Source: Cryptomeria japonica (taxonomy: Eukaryota > Streptophyta > Pinopsida > Cupressales > Cupressaceae). Taken from it: DNA of 64,000 bases. The stretch covers positions 186,999,449 to 187,063,448 of the forward strand of contig NC_081411.1 of the NCBI RefSeq assembly GCF_030272615.1, read 5' to 3'. A model generated the notes under the pieces. That model was not told the DNA's origin, did not search any database, and was given only the letters and a program-made list of their open reading frames with translations. Made by a program: the position numbers and the translations under genes. Of this stretch, positions 12,100 to 24,458 are shown piece after piece (the stretch's first letter is position 1; each line of letters begins with the position of its first letter).

Positions 12100-12345
12100 G
12101 GATTTGGAACTAGGACCTCACATAGCCTGCTAGGCTGTTCTACCACTGAGCTATTGCCCATTGCATTGTTCAGAATGTGGAATGTTTCCACTGCCCCCCT
12201 CAAGCCACATATTTGTGCCAGAGGCTCTTAATCTAATTTTCATACCTCATACCATTTCAAATTTCTGTCGACTAGACATGATTCGAACCTAGGGCCTCCC
12301 ATATGTTGTTAGGCTGCTTTACCATTGAGCTCGTGACTTTGGTGT
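12100..12345 (-). mobile_element. tRNA-derived SINE, two tRNA-like heads
   Basis: On the minus strand, about 12160-12100 reads TAGCTCAGTGGTAGAACA (a near-perfect tRNA A box) and then TCCTAGTTCCAAATC (a decayed B box). A second head at about 12340-12278 reads GAGCTCAATGGTAAAGCAG and GGTTCGAATC, the classical RNA polymerase III A and B boxes. The second head resembles the start of plant Au-type SINEs. The two are in the same orientation about 175 bases apart, so this is either a dimeric SINE or two insertions. They are not functional tRNA genes: no acceptor stem pairs. Confidence 0.6.
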
Positions 12346-13311
12346 GGTTTGAAATGTAGAGTGCTTCTCAAAATGGAACAACTCACTTATACTTGCTAAT
12401 TATAAACCATACACCATAGAGATTGTCATGGGTTTACAATTCACCATTTTGAATTTCTCAAGCAGCTCCATTAATACTTTTGCTTAATTGCTTGGGGATA
12501 TGTGCTTAGAGGCAATTCAACCTCTCTAATGGTGATGCTTGTAATTTTTAGGTCAGCAAAGCTACATGAGTTGTGTTTATTGGTACTTTAACCCAAAGTT
12601 TGCTAAAACCCTTTTTCTAGACACATACCTCTACTATAACTAGCTAGCTGTTAAAGGGGGCATTGCTGAGAATAGAGAAGAAATTATTAGGTTTACCTGA
12701 CAAAAGAGAGATTCAAAGGGGACCTTGCCTTACCAAACTTGACAGTTGGAAAAAGAGCGTTTTCTTTGAGTCCGTAGACCTTTTAACTCCTTTGGGCTCT
12801 CCCTTGTAGTTGCATTGTTGAAGAGGGAATCCCTTAGGTTTTGAGTAGAGGCTTTGGATCATATTGAGGCTCCCCTTGTTTAATTTGGTGCTTAGCATAT
12901 TACCTCTTGGATGAATGCCCACTATTTCTTTTGTGCTAACCATGGCCACAAGCACCACTGTAGGGGTAGCAGGCCCCATCATAATATGGAAGGAAGCCAT
13001 ATTGGCGAATGAATATTGCTTGCCATCCAATTGCGTTAAGTTAGGAATATGCCCTTACTCTAGAATGGGAAAGGCGGGGTCAGCCTTGAGGGTAGTTTAT
13101 CTATCAACATTAGCCAAAGTTATTATGGTTTATCCACCAGCTGGACCAACATCCTTGTTACTTCGATAAGATTAGATTGGAATCAACGTGATTATGTGAG
13201 TGCCTACCAAGATCAGGATCTCCTGACTCATGGAGAAATAAGGTCCTTTTATTTCCTATTTGCGAGATCAAGCATTTGCTTGATCAGGTTGGTGGCCATC
13301 TTGAACAGCCA
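12346..13311. other. Intronic DNA, nothing recognised
   Basis: Open frames of about 80-105 codons exist on both strands around 12713-13169 but overlap one another and show no known motif. Decayed retroelement coding sequence is possible. I could not assign it. Confidence 0.35.
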
Positions 13312-16300
13312 TGTAATGTCTCCTTTTGGGATTACCCTAGAATCACAAATTCCATTCAAATAAGAAACGTAAGATAGTTAGAACTTAGGGTTATAGCTTA
13401 CCCTTTAAAATGCCATTTTAACAAGATAAACCCTGATTCAAATACTGCAGAAAGTTAGTTATCCATGAAAGACTGTCATCATATAATTTCATAACATTAT
13501 AGGAGAATCTCACTTAACCTTGCTAATTACATAACATGCATGTGGATTCCCTTAAGGCTTTTCCTAAGAACCCATCCACATTATGAAGCCCCTTGGTAGA
13601 TCATACAAGGCACATCGAGCCTATCCATCAAACCTAGGAGCATGGAATGACACCCATTATTTGGGCTCCCAGCCCCACTCAGGGTTGCTCTACTTGAATG
13701 GAACCTTGTGCTACTTGCATCCCTTATATGTACATTCTCTCCTCCATAATGGGACGGCAGATTGGATGAAAGCTTTAAAGGAATCTTTATCATAATTTAT
13801 TACTTAGAATGTATATATATATACATACTAACAATAATAGTAGGAATGATAACATTAGAAGTGATATATTAATTACTAAGCATTATTATCTGATGAATCA
13901 ACATGATCAAGATTATGTAGCATTATACCCAGCACTTTGTAATTAACAAAGCCTGCTGATGACTCTCGATATCTCTGCAATTATATCACTTCCCTTTATT
14001 TGATTGTCTTCCTATTGTCTGCTGTTTGCTGCTGATCACTTATATAATGTACAGAGACTGTATGCTGAATGTTGTTCATTTATTCAGATTCTTACTTGAT
14101 TGATCTCTCTTCCTCAATTCACTTCCTTTTCTGTTTGTAGTTCGATGTCCTCTCTCCAATGGGAGACTCTCTTCTTATATCCCCTAATTGACACGTAGGC
14201 GTGTGACTACCAAGGGTATTCTTATTCTTGAAAGGAGATTCCTCTTCAAACTGACTGCTGCCTTACAATTTATGTTTGTTTATTTTCAATAATCATAAAC
14301 ATTGCCTTTTCGTAAGCACTGCCTTATTGCAGCACATTAATCACTCCAATATAATCATGCATCTGTTTTACTGTTATTTCTGCTAATTATTATATGATTG
14401 CTTCTTAATCTTTATTCCTGCTCATATGTTATCTTCTCTGCAATGACGTCCAATTTATATTCCCCCTTTCTCATTCATCATCTTATGGCATCTTATACCA
14501 TACTCAAGAGTGGTGACTATTCAAAGAGCCACAAGTCGGCCTTCTCAAAAGTATGTATCATTAGTATATTTAATAGTTCTCAAAAGTATGTATCATTAGT
14601 ATATTTAATACTTATTTACTAACTAATGAGGTCGGCCATATCAAGTTAATGTCATTAAATTTAGTGATTATGTTTATCTTTCTTTTGTCAGCCTTCATAT
14701 CTAGTCCTTGATGGGGTCGGCCTCCCTGAGTCTTAATTCCTTGGTTTAGTATAAATAATGCCTTCATGGCGAGGGTATGACTGTCTGCCCTTCCCGAAAT
14801 TGCTTGTCCCCAAGTAATGATAGTTTTAAGTGCATCTTTTCCAATGTGAGGATCCTAAACTAATCCTTAGACCTCCTTGTGATATATTTAGCTTTTTCTA
14901 TGCAACTCTGAATGTATCTTTGTGAGTTATCTTGTCCAATGATTGGAAGTTTGCAAGGTTTTGTAATTTTAAGACAAGTTTTCTCTCATCAATTGTAATT
15001 GTAAGAACTATTTTGGTTGGTCCTATGGATATCTCTTCGAAACAAAGCGAGGGCAAACTTCCCTTATATTGAGAAGAGGATTAGAAACATGACACACATG
15101 TATGACCTCAAATGCAATGTTCTTTCTAAATAAATTCACGTCTTTTGGTTCATTCTAGTTAATCTCATATTCTAGATCAACCAAAAATAAAAATCTTATG
15201 ATGATAGGAATATGTCTATAGTAATCATAGACACTCATGGAGTAGACAAACACATCAAGCATGAACCAAACACAGAGCATACACATAAAAACACAAGGCA
15301 TACACATGGATATATGCAAACACAGAGCATACACGCAATTACATGTGTTGTTAAATTCTCTCTCATTGACTAGAATGATTCGCTGATTCATCTTTACCTT
15401 GCAGGATGGCAGGATCAAAGCTCTGATACCAATTGTAATGTCCGATTACCCTAGAATTTGCCCTATAATCACAAATTCCATTCAAATAAGAAACATAAGA
15501 TAGTTAGGGTTATAACTTACCCTTTAAAATGCCTTTTTAACAAGATAAACTTTAATTTAAATCCTGCAGACAAGTTAGTTAACCATGACAAATTGTCATC
15601 ATATAATGTCATAACATTATAGGAGAATCTCACTTACCCTTGCTAATTACATAATATGCATGTGGATTCCCTTGAGGCTTTTCCTAACAACCCATCCACA
15701 TTATGGAGCCCCTTGGGAGATCATACAAGGTGCTTCGAGCTTATCCATCAAACCCAGGAGCATGGAATGACACCCACCATTCGGCCTCCCAGCCCCATTC
15801 GGGGTTGCTCCACTTGAATGGAACTTGTGCTATTTGCATCCCTTATATGTACATTCTCCCTCCTATAACGGGACTGCAGATTGGATGAAAGCTTTAATGG
15901 AATCTTTATTAGTAGGAATGATAACATTCAAAGTGATATATTAATTGCTAAGCAATATTATATGATGAATCAACAAAGCCTGCTGATGACTCTCGATATC
16001 TCTGCAATTATATCTCTTTCCTTTATTTGATCGTCTTCTTATTGTCTGCTGTTTTCTGCTGATCACTTCTAATGCACAGGGACTGTATGCTGAATATTAT
16101 TCATTTATTCGGATTCCTACTTGATCTATCTCTCTTCCTCAATTCACTTCATTTTCTGTCTGCAGTTCGATGTCCTTTCTCCAATGGTAGACTCTCTTCT
16201 TATATCCCCTAAGGGACATGTAGGGGTGTGACTTTACCAAGGGTCTTCTTATTCTTGAAAGGAGATGCCTCTTCAAACTGACCGCTGCCTTATAATTTAT

Positions 16301-16524
16301 TTGTTTATTTTCAATAATTATACCCATTTCCTTTTTATAAGCACCGCCTTATTGCAACACATTAATCACTACAATATAATCATCCATCTGTTCTACTGAT
16401 ATTTCTGCATATTATTATATCATTGCTTCTTAACCTTTATTCCTACTCATATGTTATTTTCTCTGCAGTGACGTCCAATTTATATTCCCTGTTTTTCATT
16501 CATCATCATATGGCATCTTATACC
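13312..16524 (-). mobile_element. LTR retrotransposon G with a very short internal region
   Basis: Two direct repeats both begin TGTAATGTC: the left one at 13312-about 14782 (3' LTR in sense) and the right one from 15434 (5' LTR), cut at 16524 by element A. Next to the right copy, 15420-15431 on the minus strand reads TGGTATCAGAGC, the classical initiator-Met tRNA primer site. Both LTRs share a minus-strand TATA (GGGGATATAAGAAG near 14180 and 16200). The internal region is only about 0.65 kb and holds no reverse transcriptase or integrase, so G was non-autonomous or shrank by deletion. Superfamily cannot be fixed. It is broken and older than A. Confidence 0.75.
15420..15431 (-). other. Primer binding site of G (tRNA-iMet type)
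   Basis: On the minus strand, TGGTATCAGAGC follows the end of the right LTR after a short AT spacer. This is the standard plant LTR-retrotransposon primer site complementary to the 3' end of initiator methionine tRNA. It fixes the orientation of G as minus. Confidence 0.85.
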
Positions 16525-19500
16525 TGTTGATGTGTCTTTTATACACGATCAAACACAAAATAAAATGCCCAAAGGTACCTTATCCTCTCTTGAACAAAGC
16601 TTCCCCGAATGCTGAAGATTCTGCCTAAGGATCAATCGAGGGAACTCCAAGGTTTTAATATGTAGGTTCTCTACTTGTGGATAAGCACCAGTGTTTGTTG
16701 TGTTTGCTGTTTCATCAAGGGGTCTCACGTACTTTCTATGAAATCTGGTTCTTGCGACTACTTTATCAATGAGGAACTGGATTTTCCTAATACTAACCGA
16801 TGTTTCAAAAAAGGCAAAAGATAAGGGATTCAAGAGGGCTATGCTAAACTAAGCCTAAGAATGACAAAATGGAGGGCAATCTTAGTGAAACTCTACCAAT
16901 CTCAATATTACCATAAAACAACAACTTTACTGGAATCGGTGCGATCTTCTAAGGGAATTCAAAGATTTTCAAATCATTAATGAACATAGATACTATCAAT
17001 AGGATACATATTAGTATTCAAGTAATGATTGAACCCTAAACAATTTTAATATCTTCAGTTGACCACACATGGCACACTTACAATCAATAAGAGGCTAGTG
17101 GTTTGGACTATGAGCTTCACTAAAAGATCAAACACAACATTTATCACTCAATATAACTCTAACATCTAAATACTATCTTCAATAAGAGCGATTCAAGAAG
17201 ATGAACAACCATGTAAGAAGCCACAAAGATTGCAATAAAACACCATAACTTCAATATTTCATTGATCTCATATCAAAATATAACAACAATTGTTCAACTT
17301 TCTCTCTTCACCAAATTTGTATAACAACTCTTCTCTGCTGCTAATAAACTTATTCCTCTTAACTCTAACCTACAAATGAAATGAGTGAGAGCTTATATAG
17401 CATTCTCAAATACAATGAATGGCCCAGATTTAAAGAAGATCAATGGCTGAGATTTTGACACCTGAACCCTAATCAGGGTTTGCTACAAAATAACCCTAAT
17501 CAGATAAGCATTATCATAACATAGCCTATAGAAATTGGCACAAATAACGAGGAAACATCGTCCAATAGGAATTGAATTGCCACATCATTTCATAACAACT
17601 TCTCATCTAGAATTTTGTTCCCTTTTCCATGTTCCTTTTTGGCATATTCAATGAATTTGGATGTAATCCCTTCAATCTCTGCAATGGGAATCTCATGCAG
17701 GTTCTTCATTCGCTCCTCCAAGTGAAGGACCTCATCAAAGGCCAAAAGAAGAGTCATCTCCCATCCATGTTCCAACTCTTTTGTCTTCTCAATCAGGAAC
17801 ATAGTAGTATACATTTGATCTCGTTGCTCTTCTGTGATTATGTCTTCCTCTCTACAAAAGGTGACCTTGATCCCGTCCTCCAATTCTTGGACGTCCACAT
17901 CTGTTTCAATCTCTATCCTTCTATCAAGGATTGCACATAATACATCAAACACTTTATCCTGAATAGGATGGATAGTGTCCTCAACTCGGCTGCACCTACT
18001 ATTGATGTCCTTGAATAGAACTTCTTTCATTTGGAGCAAAGTTGACCATTGTAGGAGATTATGGGTTCCACCATCAATTATCCTCTCTTGTGCTAAAACT
18101 TGTCTTGATGTCCTTCTTACCACTTGCAATACTTGGATGACAATGTCTCTAGTGTGAGTGAATGCATCGACAGTTACCACTAGATTATGAATGATCTCAA
18201 GGACTTGGATAGCCTTGTGGACTGTTTTCATCATTCTTCTTACAAATTCCTTAGCTACCATGTAGGATCTATCAATCCATGTATCTATGAGTTGGGATAA
18301 GTTTTTCATCTTTTCTGCCTGATTTATTGACTCAAGAGGGAGTGCCTGCAAGGGTGAAACTGCTAGATCCTATTGCCTTAATGACTGGTTAAGGTGGCTA
18401 AAATAATTCCTCCAAGCGTTAATCTCCTTTTCCAACCTTTTATTCTTTTCCATTTCTTCTTTTAGTTTATCATTAATTGCCCTTATTGAATCAGTCGCAT
18501 CTTCCATGGCTTGCTCGGAGGTAAGTGGACCAAGATCAAATGTCTCTAAATCATATTCTCTAGCCATGATCTCATCATCGTACTTGTCCACTGCTGGTCT
18601 AGCTATCTGTATCTTTCTGGATCCTGTATCATCTCTGATTACTTTTGACATCTTTGTAGCTTTCTTCCTTTCAATCTCCTCTTGAGAATCGCCTAGAAGA
18701 CTTTCCAAATCAAATACTTGCTCTTCATCCTCAACCACAACTACCTTTGTAAGTCTTTCCCTAAGCCAATCTCGAATGGAAGACTTTCCTTCTCTTACTT
18801 GTACTTCCTCAGGAAATGGCTTCTCGCCTCTAAAAGGAGATGTCGCTTCATCATCATTTCTTTCTTCTTTTTGCTCATTAACATCAACTTGGAGAGGAAG
18901 AGACTGACTTGATGAGTGCTGAGGTGTCCTTCCTTTGTCTTGTTTGTCATTCTGTACCATGGATTCCATAGACTCATCTATCTCATACACCTTCTCTCTT
19001 TGGTCCTCTCCTTGACTTATCTCTTTTTCATGTCTAGAAGAAGCACTCGAGGGATGATCAGGATTCACTTTCCTTCTCTTCTTGGACGATTCTCTCTTTT
19101 CAAGGCCCTCCTTTCTCTTCGACCCCTTAGAATGAGAAGTGTTCTCACTTGCACTAGCCTCTCCTTCTTCCGTTCTTGTTTCTAAGCTGAATGTCATAGC
19201 TATGTTTTGTTTCTTCAGCTTTTGATGCTGGACATCCACCCATTTGCGAGTACAACTCAGGATTGGATCCATCAATGCTCTTAAGTCTGCTACTTCTTGC
19301 TCATCCCAATCTATCTTCACTTCTTTGTCTTCTTTCTCATAGGAAGATTGAAGATATCTGCCACTGTCTTGTGCTTGATCTGCTACTCTATAAACTTTGC
19401 ATTTCCTCATAAGATCTAAGGGCATTCGAGAGTGCATCCTTCTTTTCACCTCTACATCATCCTGAACATTCATCTTGAAGTCCTCTACTTGAAATACATG

Positions 19501-21286
19501 CTTATACTTCTTCCTAACTGTTTCTTCCATATGACCATTAGGATCAAAATTTTCTCTCGAGGCAAAATATGTGAATGAGTAGAGAGATAGCTCCTTTTCT
19601 GCATCTTCAGCTGCTTGAGAATTAGGACATACGTCAATTGAATTTCCAAGTGAAATAGGTATAGGGATACCATTCCCATGCTTATGTCTTGATGCCTTAG
19701 CACAAGCTGCCAGCTGTCTAGCCACCTCAAGTAGTACTATTCTATCCGTAGGATACCTTGGCAACATTTAAGGAGGTGAAGGACATCCATGGATCCTGAT
19801 GTAGGTGAATTTAGGAAATTGAATGAACCATGCACCATGTTTCTTCACAAGTTTTTGTGCTTCTAGAGATAGTCGATGGTGAATCCCTCCTTGTAATGTC
19901 TTGGTGATATGCATTGTGAAAGTATTGTTGACTAGCTTGTAGTAATTCTTAGGTGGATGATGCAATTGAGCATAAGAATCACATACTCTTTATCTCTCTG
20001 GGTCCTCTCCCAACAACTCCTTTGTGTGGTAATCCTGCATATTCAAAGCATCTGGCTAAAGAATATATAACATATGAACTCATGTGGAATGACTTAGTAG
20101 GGACTAGCCTCCTCAACTGCACATCTAGGTTGTTACTGATAATCCTGGCCCAGTTGAACATTCCTTTCCCTTGAACGATCACTTGTATAAAGAAGAACAT
20201 CCATCTGTCGAAAAAGAAGGCTTGGGAGGCACCTACAATTCAATTAAGCATGGTTATCAAGTCTTTGAATTCTTCTTGGAAATCAATTCTGTGAGATGTA
20301 TTGGGTATCTTATTTAGGCGAGGCCTACTTTTGAGCAACCAATTCTTATTGATGAAGTTTAGACAGGTATCAGGATCATCTTCGTAGATAGACTTGGCTC
20401 CTTCTAGGCTTTTGTAGATCATATCTCTCTGTTCTGGAAGATGAAAAGCTTCACTTATAGCTCCCTCTGAGAGATAGGCGAGGATGGTCCCATCCTTGGC
20501 TACAATTGTCCTTGAATGTGAATCATAGTGCCTGGCACATTCGATCATCAGCTCATGACGTCTGACTGCGGGAGGGATGACTGCGGCCTTGACGATCCCA
20601 CTCTCAATTATCTTCTTGGCTATGGGTGATGGCTTGCCAATGTAGGGTGCTTCTCGAAACTTCTTCACATTGAAAATTCCTAAGTTGGTGTCTCTAATAT
20701 TGCTCCATTTGGATACGATCCTCGTCTCCAAGTCGTCACACCTTTGATCTTCTTTAATGAGGGCTTGCCGGGTAGAGGATCCACTTGCCTTGGGGGCCGC
20801 CATTTGTTACCTATAAAAAAGGGCTTAAGTTAGGTTTTAGGTATAGTAGCCTAGATAGGCGATTCAAGACCTTAAAAGAACAATCTGAACTTCAATTTGA
20901 ACTTACATAAATAAGCATTAAAATTCACAAATTGAAATTACAAATGAATTAATGAAGGCTTAACCCCAAAGAAATTGATATTGAATTGAATCAGATCTTC
21001 AAGACACCTTAAAAAAAATTCAGATTGCACATACCTTAATCTTGATCTTTAGCTATTGACCTGAAAAAGATGGGTAAAGGGGAAATTGCTGTTGGATTCG
21101 TCTTCTTTCCAAGTGATGTTCAAATACGTTTATCCTGCTAGAAGCTTCAAGTTTGCACCTCAAGGTCGCCTTTGCTGATCTTTTGAACTGTCCTTAGAGG
21201 ATCAGGTTTGAGATTTGAAAGGTTAAATCTGCCTTAACCTGCCTTTATAGGATATGTCTTTCGCCTTCTCAAACTTGAATTAGGAG
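16525..21286 (-). mobile_element. Giant LTR A, carrying a decayed long ORF; right end lost
   Basis: The left end TGTTGATGTGTC and the next 350 bases match the R-U5 end of B, C and D, including the core promoter at 17392-17400 and a decayed telo-box palindrome near 17465. The region 17590-20803 on the minus strand is homologous throughout to the B protein (about three quarters of residues shared over the N-terminal part by eye) but carries a few breaks. An ORF-type TATA lies near 21244-21250. The expected CACAACA end is missing: at about 21287 the sequence passes directly into the LTR of F. A inserted into G (left flank ATACC). Confidence 0.8.
17590..20803 (-). pseudogene. LTR-borne long ORF of A, fossil copy
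   Basis: This is a broken relative of the intact protein at 26689-29919, covering its whole length from the MAAPKAS start to the LDEKLL end, with a handful of breaks. The basic, Lys/Ser-rich middle and the coiled-coil segment are recognisable. Most differences from B are conservative replacements, suggesting that the frame was under selection before this copy died. Function unknown. Confidence 0.75.
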
Positions 21287-24181
21287 CAAAATCCTCTTTC
21301 TAGCCAAAAATGAAGTAGGAGCAAAATCGCACATTTCGATCCATTAAGCCAAAAACTTGCAGTCTGCCAAATCGCCTTCTTAGGCCGAGCATGGACGAAA
21401 TCTCGCAAAAAGGCTCTAAGCCCTGAAAATCAAAAGACGTCCAACTCTCACGTTTCGACTAAGTAGGCCGAAAATCGCGCAATATCGTTATTTTGCTCGA
21501 AAACTCGTAAGGTTTTCCGAGTTTCACAAAATCACCATTTTGGCTGAAATACTGATGAAAGGAAAGAATCACAAAATAGCTTCACAAGCCGAAAAGGCTT
21601 AACGGTTAGAAAAAGGGTTCATTTGGCCGAAATTCGCCCAAAAGATCAGAGTCGTGCGAAAAACGTTAAATTCACAAAATATCATTTCCGACCGAAAAGT
21701 AAATGGTAAGCTCGCAAAATTGGTTTGTAGGCCGAAATTGAACAATAGAAAAATCACGCAAATCCTCTTTCTAGCCGAAACCAATTCTGAAAATCGCACG
21801 ATATACATATTCGGCCCGAAAAAATTGATGAGTTCAAATTCGCGAAAGTTACTTTCAGGCCAAAGTCGAAAAATGGCTCCATGAACCGAAATTGCGATAT
21901 AAACACTTAGGCCGAAAATTATAAAAAAGGCTTAAGTTCGCAAATTGGCCATTTCGGCCGAAAACCCTAAGTCGCATAGAATCGGTTTCATGCCGTATCG
22001 TCTCCAAAGTCTGAAAATGTCCAAAGTTTGCTAAATCGCCTCCATAGGCCGGAAAGGGCAAAAAGTTGGGCGTTGACACTTAAATAAAATAAAATATTTC
22101 AAAAGATTTGATAGGCCCGAAATTTGACTAGAGAGGTAATTTAACAAATAGAAAATCTCTTATTGTTGCCTATTTCACTCGAAAATTCAGAAAGAGGCTT
22201 TTTTTCAATATAACCAAAGATCTCTCCTTTTAGGTGAGGGGCCGGAATCATAAACAAAGAGCAAGTAAAATAAAGAGAAATCTCACATTTCGCCTAATAT
22301 GGCCGAAATTCATCAAAAGAACGCATTTAAAGACACTACAGTTCAACTTGTTAATAAAAATGTCGAATTTCAATCAAAAGTTAGGCATTTTTAAAATAAA
22401 GTGAAAATCACCCATCTTGGACGAGCTAGCCGAAATTGCTAAAGTAAAGGTAAAACTCATAAAATAAAATCTCACACGTAGTTTGTTGTACATACCCAAA
22501 TTCGGCTAAAGAGACATATAGCATAAAAAAAAGGTAAATCTTTCGCAGTTCACCTCTCATGTCGAATTTTGTATAAGTAGGAGAGCGGATCAAGAAGATA
22601 GATCGAACTTCATGTAAGAAGTGAGAGATTCAAAAGATACATCTCACAAAGAGCTTCTTGGGCCAGACGTTAAAAATTTAATGTTTGTTAAGATTAATTT
22701 AATTAATTTTTCAAATTGATTTATTAAAGTGAGATTGATCGTTTGCATGTCGAAGGCATCGTCCAAAAGAACCAGGAGAAGGCCTGAAACGTCAAGGAGC
22801 TAGGCGCTGAAAGTTGAAGAAAAAGATGCAAGAACAGGATGCAGAAGTGTGAGATCGGAATCGAGCATTGGGAAGCGTGTCGTTGTGCCACCAGACCACA
22901 AAGTTGAAGTCCATCACTAAGACCAAAGACCGAAGAACACTCCGAATGCAAAAATCATGTATTGTCAGGAAAAATATACAACCGGATTTAATTCCAGGAA
23001 CTCAGTTTTAAGAACTTAAACTGTTTTATTGTAAAACTACTCGTGGGCCCCACTTAAGATATTTTGAAATAAAGAGGAAACAGGTTAGTTGTGGACAGTT
23101 ATGTCCAACTAACAGATAGAGTCAAATTGAATCCAGAGAGTTGCAGGTAGTTGAGATAGTGGTTGGATAGATAACTAGGAATTGAGTGGGCATGGGTTAA
23201 AGTTGCCAACTTTTGGAAGGCAGATTGCAGCCCTTGGATGCAATCAATCCTGGCCACCGGTTCGACATGTAAAATCTATAAAAGGCAGGATGCCTCTCAT
23301 TGTAAAGGGTTAGAATTTTGTAGTTAGATTTTAGAGTTAGAATAGGTTAGATTTTAGGCATAGCATAGAGATGCTGCAGAAATTGTTGTAATGGCAGTTG
23401 AAGCAAATATATGAACATTGAAATATGGTGTTTGTTGTCTCTGTTTTAGTCTGTTTGCTTGGTTTCTTTCAGCTAGTTAATTTTAGAGTGCAGTTGAAGC
23501 AAATATATGAACATTGAAATATGGTGTTTGTTGTCTCTGTTTTAGTCTGTTTGCTTGGTTTCTTTCAGCTAGTTAATTTTAGAGTGCAGGGATTTTAATG
23601 GTGAAGTGTAGAGGGGTATTTGATGCATTTCTGGTTCATACCATTGGGGGTCTATTGATTGTAGGTCATCGTGCATGGTTAGTCTGAACCCAAACTGTGC
23701 TTAGTTCAACTGCAGATGTTCGTCTTTAGGCTGGGCCAGAATTGGGTGCCTAAAACGAGTGTCTCTGGTCTGAAAATCCTTCATCCCGTGGAGCTTGCAC
23801 CGTTCTTGTTTAGTGTTGAGGGTGTCTCTAGCGAAACAAGAACTGGTTTATCGAAATCTGTCTACCTGCTGCATCAGCTGTTATCATTTTGGTCCTTAGG
23901 CTTCCTGAACCCTTCCCTTTTGATTTTATTTCGCAGTCCGAAAATCACAACAGACCATCTTGTTGCAAAATCTTAAGACCCCTTGTGCTCCCAACAAACC
24001 ACATCAATCACCGAGTAATCATGCAGTCAAGAACTGACAATCAAAACCTTGAGGTCGTCCCCATTGATCAATTGAGACAACATTAGGGATTTCCTTTTCT
24101 CAAGAGAGGATAGGATACTTAGTCTTCTATTTTGCGTTGGCCGGATGGAGTCGTAGTTCCGCGATTTTAGCCACGTCAACA
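21287..24181 (+). repeat. F 5' LTR, left-truncated
   Basis: It is colinear with 34425-37236. Its first 140 or so bases are missing at the junction with A. The U3 is filled with short segments containing GGCCGAAA. The core promoter CTATAAAAGG is at 23276-23285. A tandem duplication of about 96 bases (23395-23586) is present here but not in the 3' LTR, so it arose after insertion. Confidence 0.8.
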
Positions 24182-24204
24182 TAATTGGCGCTAGAAGGAG
24201 GGCT
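24182..24204 (+). other. Primer binding site of F
   Basis: Immediately after the LTR end (CCACGTCAACA) comes TAATTGGCGCTAGAAGGAGG. The TGGCGC start a few bases after the LTR is the usual form of plant LTR-retrotransposon primer sites. I cannot name the tRNA with confidence. Confidence 0.65.
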
Positions 24205-24458
24205 GATATGATGAATGTTTGAATAGCTAAACCCAGATCATATCAGTGTATATTTGCGAGGAGTAACTTTATAGTTTTTCACCCTCCTCTGAGCTCAATA
24301 GAATAAGGGCCCCTTTCAAGGTTCTTGCAGCAAGTTAGTCTAATTGACCTTTTAAATGCTATATTTGGGATATGCAAGATCCCCATGAAACCTGAAAAAA
24401 ACTAAAAAAAAATCAAAAAAGTCTGAAAATAAAATAAAAAAATAAATTCTGAGTCAGT

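Noticed and set aside
12100-12345. Functional tRNA genes
   Set aside because: A and B boxes are present but no acceptor stem or full cloverleaf can be formed; SINE heads fit better.
12915-13169. Small + strand ORF
   Set aside because: Overlaps an equally long minus-strand frame and has no motif or context.
17629-19185. + strand ORFs opposite the A long ORF
   Set aside because: They are antisense shadows of the homologous minus-strand coding region.
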